Assembly (NCBI GenBank): GCA_902799965.1 | Contig: CADCCO010000023.1 | Span: forward strand, 1-57,029 | Direction: 5' to 3' | DNA length: 57,029 nucleotides | From: an uncultured Spirochaetaceae bacterium | GTDB lineage: Bacteria; Spirochaetota; Spirochaetia; Treponematales; Treponemataceae | Part shown: one piece after another, positions 18,311 through 27,170 of the stretch | Numbering within the stretch: position 1 is the stretch's first letter | How the letters are laid out: every line of letters begins with the position of its first letter | Program-made: the position numbers and the translations under genes | The notes under the pieces: generated by a model | What the model saw: the letters and a program-made list of their open reading frames with translations, nothing else | Told to the model about the DNA's origin: nothing | Databases searched by the model: none

Positions 18311-19451
18311 TGACGCGCGAATGGCTTAGAACTTCGTTGCCGCTTTCGGTGATCAGAACGTCGTTTTCAAGCCGGACGCCGCCAAGGCCTGAGTCGTAAA
18401 GACCCGGCTCAAGCGTTACTATCATTCCCGGCTTAAAGACCGATTCGGGCTCGGCGCGCTGGCGCACAAAGGGAGACTCGTGGATTTCCAAGCCAATTCC
18501 GTGGCCAAGCCCGTGGGGCATAGAGCGGCGCGCCTTGCTAAAAATCTCGTCGGCCTTGGCTGCGGCCGCGCGGATTGGAACGTCCTTTTTGTAAAGCTCA
18601 AGGCATTCGGCGTAGGCTTTTTGAACCAGGTCCAAAAGCTCCTCTTGTTCCGCGCTCAGCTTTCCTTTAGCGACGGTCAGCGTCGTGTCGCTTGTGTAGC
18701 CCTTGTAGACCACGCCAAAGTCCAAAATGCTAAGGCCTTTTCCCGGCCATTCGCCCGCCGTGTATCCTGGAAAGGCGTGGATGGCAAAGCTTCGCGCGGG
18801 GCCTGCAGCCAGCGTGTCAAAGCCTGTTTTTTCGCAGCCGTGGGCGCGGCATTCTTTTTCAATCAAGAGCGCGACGTCTGTTTCAGTCTTGATTTTTCCG
18901 CTTTTTATTTCTTTTTCGATTTGGTCGATGATAAGGTCGCCTACGCGCGCGGCTTCGCGGACGCATTCGATTTCGTATTCGTCTTTTTGCGCTCGCATTT
19001 CGGCCGCAAAGTCGTGAACGCCCTTTTCGCGGCACAAAACGTCGTAGGCGCTAAGCTCGTCGACGCATTCCAAAAATTTGGGGTAGGGCGTGGCGGGGCT
19101 GATTTCGATTTTTTGGCTTGAAAATTTCATTGTTCCCAAAACCGCTTTGACCGCGCGCAAGGTGTTGCGCTCGTATCGGGTGGACGGAACGATTTTGTCG
19201 GCAAAGGCGTTTTGGCGCGCCAAGTTTTCGTCCCAGGGAATAAGAACGCAAGTTCCCGCCTGGCTTATGACTAGCGCCGCGTCGCTTGGGTGGCCGCAAA
19301 AGTAGCGGACGCTGGGGTCGCGGTGGTCTTCGTTGTCCTCAAAAATCACCGCGTCGATTTTTTCCGCCTTCATTTTTTCTATGAAGCGCGCCCGCCGGTC
19401 GGAATATATTTTTAAAAGCTGGTCTTTTGTTAGTTGTTTCATGCCGAACAT
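18297..19451 (-). CDS. Xaa-Pro aminopeptidase/dipeptidase, M24 family
   Basis: Cytoplasmic metallopeptidase releasing residues next to proline. An N-terminal creatinase-like domain (to about residue 150) is followed by a pita-bread domain with the metal ligands in ILDFGVVYKGYTSDTT, GLGHGIGLEIHE, LEPGLY and RLENDVL. About 384 residues, normal for the family. The frame is open to 19538, but that runs into murJ; ATG 19451 lies one base after the murJ TAG stop and ATG 19442 follows three codons later. Neither has a clear ribosome site, so translational coupling to murJ is likely and the exact start is uncertain. Confidence 0.92.
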   Translation of the reverse strand: MFGMKQLTKDQLLKIYSDRRARFIEKMKAEKIDAVIFEDNEDHRDPSVRYFCGHPSDAALVISQAGTCVLIPWDENLARQNAFADKIVPSTRYERNTLRAVKAVLGTMKFSSQKIEISPATPYPKFLECVDELSAYDVLCREKGVHDFAAEMRAQKDEYEIECVREAARVGDLIIDQIEKEIKSGKIKTETDVALLIEKECRAHGCEKTGFDTLAAGPARSFAIHAFPGYTAGEWPGKGLSILDFGVVYKGYTSDTTLTVAKGKLSAEQEELLDLVQKAYAECLELYKKDVPIRAAAAKADEIFSKARRSMPHGLGHGIGLEIHESPFVRQRAEPESVFKPGMIVTLEPGLYDSGLGGVRLENDVLITESGNEVLSHSRVIRIA

Positions 19452-19452
19452 T

Positions 19453-21027
19453 CTAGCGCAAATCGCGCTTGCGGCGCAATATTTGCATGGCCACGCGATC
19501 GCGGGTGGCGAGCAAAAGCAAAATTCCGGAAAGCCCAAAAACGGCCGCCGTCAACAAAAGCGGAAGCCCGTTGCCCAAAAGTCGGCCCATCGCGCCAAAC
19601 TGGCGGACAAAAAATTTGTGGGCAAAAAGGGCCGGGACGCTGGCGATGACGGAAAGCGCAATCATTTTTAGCGAATACAGCAAGGTTTGGTGGACGGCGG
19701 CCTTTACGTCAATCGATTCAAGTTTTTTCAAAAAGGCAAAGAGCGCGATGGTGTTGACCAAACTCGCCGCGCTTAGAGCGAACGCGATTCCGCCGCCGCT
19801 CCATTTGAACGAAAGCGCGAAGGCCAGCGTTATGTTGACCGCGAAGCCGATGATTCCCGCGACGGTCGGAAGCTTTGTGTTTCCCTGCGCGTAAAAGGCC
19901 GGCGAAATTATTCTGTTTGCCGCGATAAAAAACAGGCCGCATATATGAAAGGCAAAGGCGCGCAAAGTGAGCGCGACCGAGTTTTCGTCAAAGCGGCGCG
20001 TCTTGTAAACAAGCTGGATTATTTCGCGGCCGGTGATGAGAGAGTAAAACGTTATCGGTATCGTTATCAGAGCGATGATTTTCACCGCCCACGTAAGCAT
20101 TTGGTTGTATTCTTCCCAGCGCTTGCTTTTTGCGTAGGCCGAAAGGTCCGGCAAAATCACCGTTCCGATTGAAACGGCGAAAACGCCCAAAATCAATTCC
20201 TGCAAGCGAAGCGAGTATTGCAAGCTTGAAACGATTCCTTCGCCCGCCCGTCCGGCAAGCGCGGTGCTGACCATGTCGTTTATTTGGTAGCTCGCCATTC
20301 CGATAATCGTGGGAACAATCAGCGCCACAACTTGCCGCGTTCCCGGATTGGTGAAGGCCTTCTTCAAGCTTACAAAGCGGACGGGCCAGCCGGCGCGCGC
20401 CACAAAGGGCAGCTGAAAGGCGGCCTGCAAAATTCCTCCGGCCAAAACGCCGACCGACATCGCGCGGGCGGGGTTTTCCATCTTGCGCGAAAGAATGTAT
20501 GTTCCAAAAATAACGCACAAATTAAAAAGTATTGGCGTAAAGCCCGACGGCAAGAATATTTTCTCTCCGTTAAGAATTCCCTGGAAGCAGGCCGCCACCG
20601 AAATTACGAACAAGTAGGGGAACATTATGCGCGTCAAAAGCGCGGTCTCGGCAATCAGCGCCGCCTCTTCGCCCTTAAGGAAAATCCGCACGATGAATGG
20701 AGCGGCGGCGATTCCAAGGCTTACGACGCACGCGGTCAAGAACGAAATCAAGGTGAACGTGGCTCGGACAAACTCAAGCGTTTCCTCTTTAGTTTTTTTG
20801 TTTTCCAAGTAGCCGCGGAATGTCGGGATAAAGGCGACCGAGATTGAGTTTTCGGCAAAAAGGCGGCGCAGCAAGTTGGGAATCAAAAAGGCGATTCCAA
20901 AAGCGTCGGCCAAGGCGCTGGTTCCCAAAAAGCGCGCCTTTGTCATTTCGCGGACCAAGCCCAAAACGCGCGAAACGAGCGTCAAAAAAGAAAGCTTTAT
21001 TCCTGAACTAACTAAATTTTTTTTCAT
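19453..21027 (-). CDS. murJ: Lipid II flippase MurJ (MviN family)
   Basis: 524 residues, polytopic inner-membrane MOP-superfamily protein that moves lipid II across the membrane for peptidoglycan synthesis. The N-terminus SRVLGLVREMTKARFLGTS, the following ADAFGIAFLIPNLLRRLFAE and NSISVAFIPTF are characteristic. The start at 21027 has no ribosome site because its -10 box ends six bases upstream; the mRNA is probably leaderless. Its promoter is superimposed on that of the divergent ACT gene. The stop codon is one base from the next start, so murJ and the M24 peptidase form an operon. Confidence 0.94.
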   Translation of the reverse strand: MKKNLVSSGIKLSFLTLVSRVLGLVREMTKARFLGTSALADAFGIAFLIPNLLRRLFAENSISVAFIPTFRGYLENKKTKEETLEFVRATFTLISFLTACVVSLGIAAAPFIVRIFLKGEEAALIAETALLTRIMFPYLFVISVAACFQGILNGEKIFLPSGFTPILFNLCVIFGTYILSRKMENPARAMSVGVLAGGILQAAFQLPFVARAGWPVRFVSLKKAFTNPGTRQVVALIVPTIIGMASYQINDMVSTALAGRAGEGIVSSLQYSLRLQELILGVFAVSIGTVILPDLSAYAKSKRWEEYNQMLTWAVKIIALITIPITFYSLITGREIIQLVYKTRRFDENSVALTLRAFAFHICGLFFIAANRIISPAFYAQGNTKLPTVAGIIGFAVNITLAFALSFKWSGGGIAFALSAASLVNTIALFAFLKKLESIDVKAAVHQTLLYSLKMIALSVIASVPALFAHKFFVRQFGAMGRLLGNGLPLLLTAAVFGLSGILLLLATRDRVAMQILRRKRDLR

Positions 21028-21028
21028 G

Positions 21029-21057
21029 TTGCCATTCTAGCGCGTTTTTTGTATAAT
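21029..21057 (+). promoter_or_regulatory. Promoter of the ACT-domain gene
   Basis: TTGCCA (21029-21034), 17-bp spacer, TATAAT (21052-21057). The -10 covers the ATG at 21056, ruling that codon out as start, and ends seven bases before ATG 21065, so the transcript is probably leaderless. Confidence 0.7.
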
Positions 21058-21062
21058 GAAAA
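21034..21062 (-). promoter_or_regulatory. murJ promoter
   Basis: Minus strand: TTTTCA (21057-21062), 17-bp spacer ending GCGC, TAGAAT (21034-21039), six bases to the murJ ATG. The -35 is weak. It shares nearly all its DNA with the divergent ACT promoter, so only one polymerase can bind at a time. Confidence 0.55.
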
Positions 21063-21064
21063 GC

Positions 21065-21334
21065 ATGAACGCGATTATTACCGTAGTCGGCTCGGACAAA
21101 GTCGGCATTGTAGCGAAGGTCACAAGCTTTTTGGCGGAACATTCGGCCAACATCATCGACATCACCCAGTCGATTCTTTCGGGCAACTTTGTGATGATGC
21201 TTATGGTCAACCTTGACAAGGCCGATTTGACAATCGACAGCTTTAGGGACAAAATGCTTGAGTTGGGAAAGGACATTGGCGTTGAAATCAACGTGATGAA
21301 CGAGGCCGTCTTTTCCGCGATGCACCGGGTTTAA
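21065..21334 (+). CDS. ACT-domain protein (UPF0237/GcvR-like)
   Basis: 89 residues, a single ACT domain: MNAIITVVGSDKVGIVAKVTSFLAE then ANIIDITQSILSGNF. Such stand-alone ACT proteins are thought to sense small ligands such as amino acids; no DNA-binding or catalytic domain is attached. The start is set at 21065 because the earlier ATG at 21056 lies inside the -10 box. The 3' end overlaps the convergent outer-membrane protein gene by 4 bp. The family is clear; the ligand is unknown. Confidence 0.9.
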   Translation: MNAIITVVGSDKVGIVAKVTSFLAEHSANIIDITQSILSGNFVMMLMVNLDKADLTIDSFRDKMLELGKDIGVEINVMNEAVFSAMHRV

Positions 21335-22686
21335 AACGAAACTTTCCCTCTGAGCGTGGCGCAGCTTAGGTCTTTGTAGATTCCGTACATTCCTTTTTCC
21401 CTGCCTTCAAAATAAAGGTTTCCAATTAGCGCGGCCTTAAAGGAATCGGTCACGCTGTATTCCGCTTCAATCTCAACGCTGGAAGAAAAGTCGTTCAAGT
21501 CAAAAAAGGCCAGCGCCGAAATCGTCAGCAAGTCGTTCAAAAAGGCCTTTTCAACGGAAAGGCTCGCCAAATGCTCGTAGCGCTTTCTGTCCAAGTTTGC
21601 GCTTCCGCCTGCGATGATGATGTCCGCCATGTATTGCGCCGTAATTGTCCAGCCTCCTGCGGGCGTCCAGTCAAGGCCCGCCAAGGCGCGGAGTTGGCAG
21701 CGTTTTTTTGAGGCGCTAAAAGGAAGTCCAATCGACTGCCGCGCGGCTTGCCAATCTGCGGAAGTTTGAATTCTTCGCTCCGGAAAATAAGCCGCCTCCG
21801 CCCTAAGGACAAAGTCGCCCATCGGAACCGCCGTGTCTACTGCGAACATCAAAAGCCTTTCGTACTTCCCTGTGACAATGGCCGTGTCTTCGCTTGTGGC
21901 CGTGTATGTCTGCAGGGGCAGGTCCTCCCAGCCGTAAAAGCCGTAGAATGACAAATCGAATTTTGAAAAGTAAAAGCTCAAGCGCGCGGCGGCTTCGCTG
22001 TTGTAGATTGCGCGGCTTGGCGCGTCAAGGTCGCCTTGGCTTTTTGGCGTTGTCAATGCAAAGCCGCCGTATTCTTTTGGGAACACAATCTTGTGAAGCG
22101 GATTTGCGTTCGCAAAGGGCAAAACGCTTGGCGTGAAAATCGGAATCCAATAAGCGTCGGCTTGCATAAAGTCGTTTATGTACGAAAGCCTTATCGCGTC
22201 TATGCCCTGCCGGCTTTCCTTGTAGGTTGACGCGAGCGCGTTGGATTCGTCTTGCGGGCAAAGGATGTCCGCCACTTGCAGGCCGTCCGCCTTTCCCCAG
22301 CCGGCGATTTGCCTTCCGGCGCGCAAGGCCCAAAAGCCGCCGTTGTAGTCAACGTAGGCTTCCTTTAGCTTTAGCGCCAAAAAGCCGTTGTCGGTCGCGA
22401 ATGTCGATATTCCGTTTGAGCTTTGGCTTGCGGCGGCGTCGCCGATTACAATCGCTTGGGCGCTCACCGTTAAGTTCTTGTGGTAGGCCTTTAAAATGTT
22501 TTCAATAGCGATGTCGCCTTTTAAGATTTTGCCCGCGTTGTCGCTTGTCTGCGGAAGCCCAAGCCCGACTTGCGCCGTCACGCTTCCCGAATAATTTATG
22601 TCAAGCCCAAACGACGCTTTTGCAAGAAGCAAGCACAAGACGGGCGCGAATGTTTTTAGAAGCCGCGGCGGCAGGCGCATTTTCAT
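21331..22686 (-). CDS. Probable outer-membrane beta-barrel protein of an RND/LolA-like operon
   Basis: 451 residues. A signal peptide (ending near ASFG) precedes an alternating hydrophobic/aromatic pattern typical of a beta-barrel, with AYVDYNGGFWALRAGRQIAGWG, FYFSKFDLSFYGFYGW and a terminal strand ending in Phe. It resembles DUF1302-type porins that accompany MMPL-type RND exporters. The start overlaps the stop of the LolA-like gene by 4 bp (ATGA), so it is the third gene of a translationally coupled operon. Probably the outer-membrane part of a lipid or hydrophobic-compound transport route; the cargo is unknown. Confidence 0.78.
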   Translation of the reverse strand: MKMRLPPRLLKTFAPVLCLLLAKASFGLDINYSGSVTAQVGLGLPQTSDNAGKILKGDIAIENILKAYHKNLTVSAQAIVIGDAAASQSSNGISTFATDNGFLALKLKEAYVDYNGGFWALRAGRQIAGWGKADGLQVADILCPQDESNALASTYKESRQGIDAIRLSYINDFMQADAYWIPIFTPSVLPFANANPLHKIVFPKEYGGFALTTPKSQGDLDAPSRAIYNSEAAARLSFYFSKFDLSFYGFYGWEDLPLQTYTATSEDTAIVTGKYERLLMFAVDTAVPMGDFVLRAEAAYFPERRIQTSADWQAARQSIGLPFSASKKRCQLRALAGLDWTPAGGWTITAQYMADIIIAGGSANLDRKRYEHLASLSVEKAFLNDLLTISALAFFDLNDFSSSVEIEAEYSVTDSFKAALIGNLYFEGREKGMYGIYKDLSCATLRGKVSF

Positions 22687-23471
22687 TTTAAAAGTTCCCT
22701 TTCAAGAGCGCTTACGGTAAAGTAATTTTTGTCAAGCGGGGCGTCAAACTTGTGGTCCTTTGACTCAAAGACAGTCTTGTGGCCGGTCTGAACGTTTGTC
22801 ATCGTCATTTTCTTTGTGACCCAGTAGCCGCTGATTTGCGTTATGTCTTCGCATTTTAGCTCTTTCTTTAATTTGTTGGTTTTGTCGTAATACTCGCCCT
22901 TGCGGGTGACGTAATTGTCCTTTTGGATCCAAAAGACGCGGCGGCTGATTTTGGCGTTCTTGTCTTTGGCGGTACATTCCAAAATCCAGCAGTCCGCGCC
23001 GTCAACCTTTTCTTGGCCAAGAAGCGCGAATGTGTCTTTTGCCAAGCTGCGGTTTCCAATGTCGTCGTAGGTAAAGTCCGTTCCCTGAAAGTCGTCGTCC
23101 TTGCTGGAGCCTGAAACGCGGCGCGATTTTGCCATCGCGGGAAGGTAAAGCCAACTGTCGCTGTCTTTTGGCGTTCCGTCGGCGTTGTCGGGATAGTCAA
23201 AGGTAAGGTAGCTGACTCCCGCGACGTCTTTTGGCGTCCTAAAGACCATCACTTCTTTTTTTACCGCGCCTTCCTTAATGCCGTAAGAAGCCACTTCGCG
23301 CTGGCGGCTTTTTCCGCCCTTGTCTATAAGCGTAAGAACCGCCGTCATTGAAGACGTGTTTCCGTCGGGAAGGTCGTGCGATTTTTTCGCTATTTCATCC
23401 GCGCTTTGGGAGAACGCGATCGCGGGCGCGCACAAAAGCGCCGCGGTTAAAATTGTTTTTGAAAGCTTCAT
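22683..23471 (-). CDS. Periplasmic LolA-like outer-membrane lipoprotein-sorting protein
   Basis: 262 residues. Signal peptide cleaved near AFS-QS, leaving a periplasmic protein. The body (LPDGNTSSMTAVLTLIDKGG, EVMVFRTPKDVAGVSYLTFDY, DSWLYLPAMAKSRRVSGSSK, DDFQGTDFTYDDI) matches the LolA-like family (PF17131 type), an open beta-barrel fold that carries a lipid moiety. The strong ribosome site AGGAGGAAC precedes the ATG. Placed between an RND exporter and an outer-membrane barrel, it is best read as the periplasmic shuttle between them. I recall a similar protein in T. pallidum, which I could not check here. Confidence 0.88.
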   Translation of the reverse strand: MKLSKTILTAALLCAPAIAFSQSADEIAKKSHDLPDGNTSSMTAVLTLIDKGGKSRQREVASYGIKEGAVKKEVMVFRTPKDVAGVSYLTFDYPDNADGTPKDSDSWLYLPAMAKSRRVSGSSKDDDFQGTDFTYDDIGNRSLAKDTFALLGQEKVDGADCWILECTAKDKNAKISRRVFWIQKDNYVTRKGEYYDKTNKLKKELKCEDITQISGYWVTKKMTMTNVQTGHKTVFESKDHKFDAPLDKNYFTVSALERELLK

Positions 23472-23489
23472 ATAAGTTCCTCCTAAAAA

Positions 23490-25841
23490 TTACTTTTCTT
23501 TGCCAAAAGGCTTTATCAAGTAAAGCAGAGCCGGCGTGATTGTGTAATCCGCAGCCAGCGCGCCCGCAAGTCCAATTACTGAAAGCAAGCCGATTACAAA
23601 AAGGTAATGCAAGGGGCTGAACATGTAGACGGCGAAAATCGAGCAGAGAATTACGGTTGTCATAAGCATTGACTTTCCGATTTCCCTAAAGGACGCTTCC
23701 ATCGCGGCTTTGTAGGAGCCGTATTTTTCAAGGCCCAGCTTTAGGTGCGTCGTAAGGTGGATTGTGTCGTCCACCGCGATTCCCAAAATAAGCGGCATTA
23801 TCGTCATCGTTGTAAAGTCAAGCGGGTAGTGAAAGGCGCCCATCAGTCCCGCGATGAGAATGACTGGCGCCAAGTTGGGTATCATTCCTATAAGGCCTGT
23901 CCGGACGCTCGCGAAGGCCAAAATCAAAAGCGCCGCGATTATGACAAAAGAAAAGCCAAAGGACTTTAGCTCGCCGCGAACCATTCGGCTGCTCATCTCG
24001 GCAAATTCAATCATGTCGCCCATTATGCAGCATTGCGCGTCGGGAAAAAGCTCCGCGAATTTTTGGTTTATAAGGGCGACGTTCTCGACGGCTTCTTCCG
24101 CGTCGTATCGCGCCATGTCGACGCTTAAGGTCGCGGAGCGGAATTCGTAGTCCATGCATTCGGAAAAGTCTTTGCTCATTTCTATTGAAGAAAGCTCCAG
24201 CAATTGAGCCAAGACGCGCTCGTCTTGCGGGATGGAAAAAAAGTCGTCGCGGCCTTCGTTAAGCGCGCGGTTCATTTCTTTTATTATGCCTGTGACAGAA
24301 GTGACGCGCGGTTTTTCGCCTGAAATTTTTGTGAGCGAAAGGGTTCCCAAGAAATTTTCAAATTCCGTCAAGCGGTTCATTGCGTCGGGGCTTTTGAACG
24401 CCTCTTCTTGGTCGTATGAAATCATCACCGTGTAGTCGTATTCGTTTCCAAGCTGGCGCTTTATAAGCCCAAGCCGCTCCTTTGAATGCGGAAGCTTGTC
24501 TTGGTACGCGAACGAGTTGTCAACCTTTACGCTCACCTTGAAAATAAAGGGAACGCACAAAAGCAAAATCGCCGCGCTCGCAACTATTATAAGCCAGCGC
24601 CTTTTTTGCACAACGTCCGCCCAGCGCGAAAAGGCCATGTCAAGCTTTGTGGCGCCTTTTTCGCTTGAAGTGTCGGGCGCGCGGTTCTTTCCAAATGAAA
24701 GAAAAATAGGAACAAGAATTGCGACGTACAAGTAAACCGCAAGGACTATCAGCGACGCGGTCTTTCCCATCCAGGCGACCGGCTTCATGTTCACAAGCGC
24801 GAAGCTTACTAGCGAGGCGACTGTCGTTATTACCGTGAAAAGAACCGGCCAGCCGCATTCTTCGACAGTCTTTTCAACTGAAAGAAGCCTGTCGCCGGTT
24901 CTGCGGAAAAGAAGCTTGAACATGTTTATGTAATGAACCGAGTATCCGACCGAAAGCGCCATTCCCAGCAAAATCGGAAGCGTGATTAGAGTCGCGTCGG
25001 CCTTTACGCCAAACCAAGACATTCCGCCCAAAACTGTGGCGATCGCCCCGACAGTCGCGAGCGCTGGAATGACAACGCCAAGAACATTCCGCACGCAAAC
25101 AATCAAAAAGACTAGCATCACCGCAAAGCCAAGCAAGACCCTAAGCGTGTAGTCGGGGTACTCGTATATTTCTTCCTGCGCGTCGTTGTAGGGCAGGCCC
25201 GCTCCGTACAATTTGTAGGAGTCGGATTTAAATTCCGGGCTGTTCAAAATGTCGACGAGCGCGTAGCCGACTTTTGTCGACTCTTCGTCGGCGTCCCCCT
25301 CGTAAGGGTAGAGCGAAAGCGAAATCCAAGTTTCCCTTCCGTCGGCGCTTACAAGTGAATTTATCAGCGCGTTTGTTTTTTCCGTTCCGCGCATTATGAA
25401 TTCTTTTTTTTGGCGGAGCGCCTCTTCCGTTTCCGGGATCCCGTTTTCGTAGGGCTTTACGATTTCAAAGCCTTCAGCGTTTCCCACGGGAATGTCGACT
25501 TCTATTAAAGACGTTAAGCTTTTAGCGTAGGGTATTTCCATCATGCGCTCGCCCAAGTCGCGTATGACTGCAAGGCTTTGCGCCGAAAACACGTCGTCGG
25601 TTTCCAGCAAAATGCCAAGCGAATGGGCGTTGTCGAAAATTTCTTCGTAGCGCTTTTTGTTTTGGGTTATTTTGTCCGCGTCGCCGTACCAGCCTTCGCT
25701 TCCGTTAACCATTCGGAATTTGCAAAGGCCCGCGCCGCAAAGCGCCGTAAGGGCGATGAATATTGCAAGGATTGGCCGCCTAAAGCGAAGCTGTGCCTTT
25801 CCCGCAGCGCCGAAAATTTTATTGATGTTTGAAACATTCAT
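23490..25841 (-). CDS. RND-superfamily exporter, MMPL/SSD type
   Basis: 783 residues, inner-membrane transporter with the two-fold layout of the family: one membrane helix, a large periplasmic loop (about 40-210), a block of five or six helices (YTLRVLLGFAVMLVFLIVCV onward), a second loop (about 430-600) and a second block with FGFSFVIIAALLILAFASV and PLILGIAVDDTIHLTTHLK. The GIAVDD segment is the proton-relay-like motif of MMPL proteins. The AAGGAG ribosome site is 10 bases before the ATG. First gene of the operon with the LolA-like and barrel genes. Likely moves a hydrophobic envelope component; no drug-pump partner gene is present. Confidence 0.9.
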   Translation of the reverse strand: MNVSNINKIFGAAGKAQLRFRRPILAIFIALTALCGAGLCKFRMVNGSEGWYGDADKITQNKKRYEEIFDNAHSLGILLETDDVFSAQSLAVIRDLGERMMEIPYAKSLTSLIEVDIPVGNAEGFEIVKPYENGIPETEEALRQKKEFIMRGTEKTNALINSLVSADGRETWISLSLYPYEGDADEESTKVGYALVDILNSPEFKSDSYKLYGAGLPYNDAQEEIYEYPDYTLRVLLGFAVMLVFLIVCVRNVLGVVIPALATVGAIATVLGGMSWFGVKADATLITLPILLGMALSVGYSVHYINMFKLLFRRTGDRLLSVEKTVEECGWPVLFTVITTVASLVSFALVNMKPVAWMGKTASLIVLAVYLYVAILVPIFLSFGKNRAPDTSSEKGATKLDMAFSRWADVVQKRRWLIIVASAAILLLCVPFIFKVSVKVDNSFAYQDKLPHSKERLGLIKRQLGNEYDYTVMISYDQEEAFKSPDAMNRLTEFENFLGTLSLTKISGEKPRVTSVTGIIKEMNRALNEGRDDFFSIPQDERVLAQLLELSSIEMSKDFSECMDYEFRSATLSVDMARYDAEEAVENVALINQKFAELFPDAQCCIMGDMIEFAEMSSRMVRGELKSFGFSFVIIAALLILAFASVRTGLIGMIPNLAPVILIAGLMGAFHYPLDFTTMTIMPLILGIAVDDTIHLTTHLKLGLEKYGSYKAAMEASFREIGKSMLMTTVILCSIFAVYMFSPLHYLFVIGLLSVIGLAGALAADYTITPALLYLIKPFGKEK

Positions 25842-25860
25842 GCTTAATGCTCCTTTTTGT

Positions 25861-25883
25861 CATTCCGAACTCGTTTCGGAATG
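25861..25883. repeat. Perfect 9-bp hairpin between RND and dGTPase genes
   Basis: CATTCCGAA (25861-25869), 5-nt loop, TTCGGAATG (25875-25883). On the minus strand it precedes ACAAAAAGGAG, the ribosome site of the RND gene. It may attenuate read-through from the dgt gene or be a dispersed palindrome; there is no T-tract long enough for a confident terminator. Confidence 0.5.
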
Positions 25884-25892
25884 CATGACAAA

Positions 25893-27164
25893 TTAAAACG
25901 AAATTATTTCTTCATACAAGCCAATCGCGAATTGGTCTGTCATTCCGCTGATGTATTCAATCAAGCACTTTTGCCAGGACTCGTCCGAGTTGATGTCAAA
26001 CACTTGCGGCGCGGCGCAGCGCAAAAGGCGCTTGCGGTCGGGCTGCCGGGCCGGCGCGTAGTTTGAGTAGCGGACAAGCCAGTCCTCAAAATTTTCGAGC
26101 AGCTTTGGAAAGTAGCGCAAGGCGTTGTTAAGCCGGCCCCGCTGGGCGTAGATTTGCGTTCTTGCAAGCGTCGCGTAAATCGTTTCGATTACGTTGCGCG
26201 CGTAGTTTTGGAATTCCTTCAAGCGCCAGTGCGTGTAAATTTTCGAGTAGCTGAATTTGTGCAATTCCGCGATGAACTTAAAGTATTCGTCGCTAAAAGT
26301 TATTCCCCTCTCCGGGCTGCTTTGTTCGCACAAGTCCACAATCATGTCGTTAATCAAGACTGTCGTGTTTACGGCCTTTCCAGACCTAAAGGCCTTGGCC
26401 CCCTTTCCTTCAAAGCCAAGACTGCTTCCAACGATGTCGCGCAACATTCGGTAGCTTCCCATGTCAAGAATGTGGTAAGCGCGCGCGTCCTCCAAATCGC
26501 GGCCCAAAAAAGAAATTTTGTCGGAAACCTTTACCACGCAGCCTTCCCAAGTGAAGGGCTGCAAAAGGCCGGGCCGCTTTATAGTGTACAAGTCAATCGC
26601 GTCGTCGCGCGGAATTATTCCTTGCTGGTGGATTTCGCCGCAATGGCTTATGATTCCGTCGCGGACGGCGTAAGTCAAGTCCAGGTTGCGCGAAACTCCG
26701 TTGGGGTCCGAAAGCGTTTCAATGTAGTCGGCGAAAAAGAGGCTGTTGCGCTCGTGCCAGAATTTTTTGGGAGCGCCCGCGCCTTCCTTTTGCTTTAACA
26801 GGGAATTCAAGCAGTCTTCGCCAAAGTGGCCAAAGGGCGCGTGGCCGATGTCGTGGCCAAGCGCGATTGCCTTTGTAAGCTCGGCGTTAAGGCCAAGGTA
26901 TTTTGAAATTGTCGTTGATACGCTGGCCACGTGCTGAACGTGCTCCATGCGCGTGCAAATGTGGTCGTTGCGCGGCGCGAAAAAAACTTGCGTTTTGTGC
27001 TTCAGTCGGCTGTAGGCCTGGCAGTGCAAGAGGCGGGTGTAGTCGCGCTCAAATTCGCTGCGGATGTCGTTTCCGCGCTCGTAAAGGGCGGACTGCCTTT
27101 GAATCGCGGCTTCCCATTTGGGCGAGCCTTCCGCCGTCGCGACGCTTTTAAATGAGCCTTTCAT
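25893..27164 (-). CDS. dgt: dGTP triphosphohydrolase-like HD protein
   Basis: 423 residues, cytoplasmic. Hydrolyses dNTPs (typically dGTP) to the nucleoside and triphosphate. Diagnostic segments are RLLHCQAYSRLKHKTQVF near the N-terminus, the metal-binding TRMEHVQHVAS and ALGHDIGHAPFGHFGE, and a downstream EIHQQG segment. The HD ligands are intact. It starts six bases after the stop of the response-regulator gene with no evident ribosome site or promoter, so it is probably co-transcribed with hpt and the regulator. The usual caveat is substrate range, which differs within the family. Confidence 0.92.
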   Translation of the reverse strand: MKGSFKSVATAEGSPKWEAAIQRQSALYERGNDIRSEFERDYTRLLHCQAYSRLKHKTQVFFAPRNDHICTRMEHVQHVASVSTTISKYLGLNAELTKAIALGHDIGHAPFGHFGEDCLNSLLKQKEGAGAPKKFWHERNSLFFADYIETLSDPNGVSRNLDLTYAVRDGIISHCGEIHQQGIIPRDDAIDLYTIKRPGLLQPFTWEGCVVKVSDKISFLGRDLEDARAYHILDMGSYRMLRDIVGSSLGFEGKGAKAFRSGKAVNTTVLINDMIVDLCEQSSPERGITFSDEYFKFIAELHKFSYSKIYTHWRLKEFQNYARNVIETIYATLARTQIYAQRGRLNNALRYFPKLLENFEDWLVRYSNYAPARQPDRKRLLRCAAPQVFDINSDESWQKCLIEYISGMTDQFAIGLYEEIISF

Positions 27165-27170
27165 TTTTCG

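Noticed and set aside
18480..19121. 213-codon plus-strand open frame
   Set aside because: Antisense to the M24 peptidase with intact motifs.
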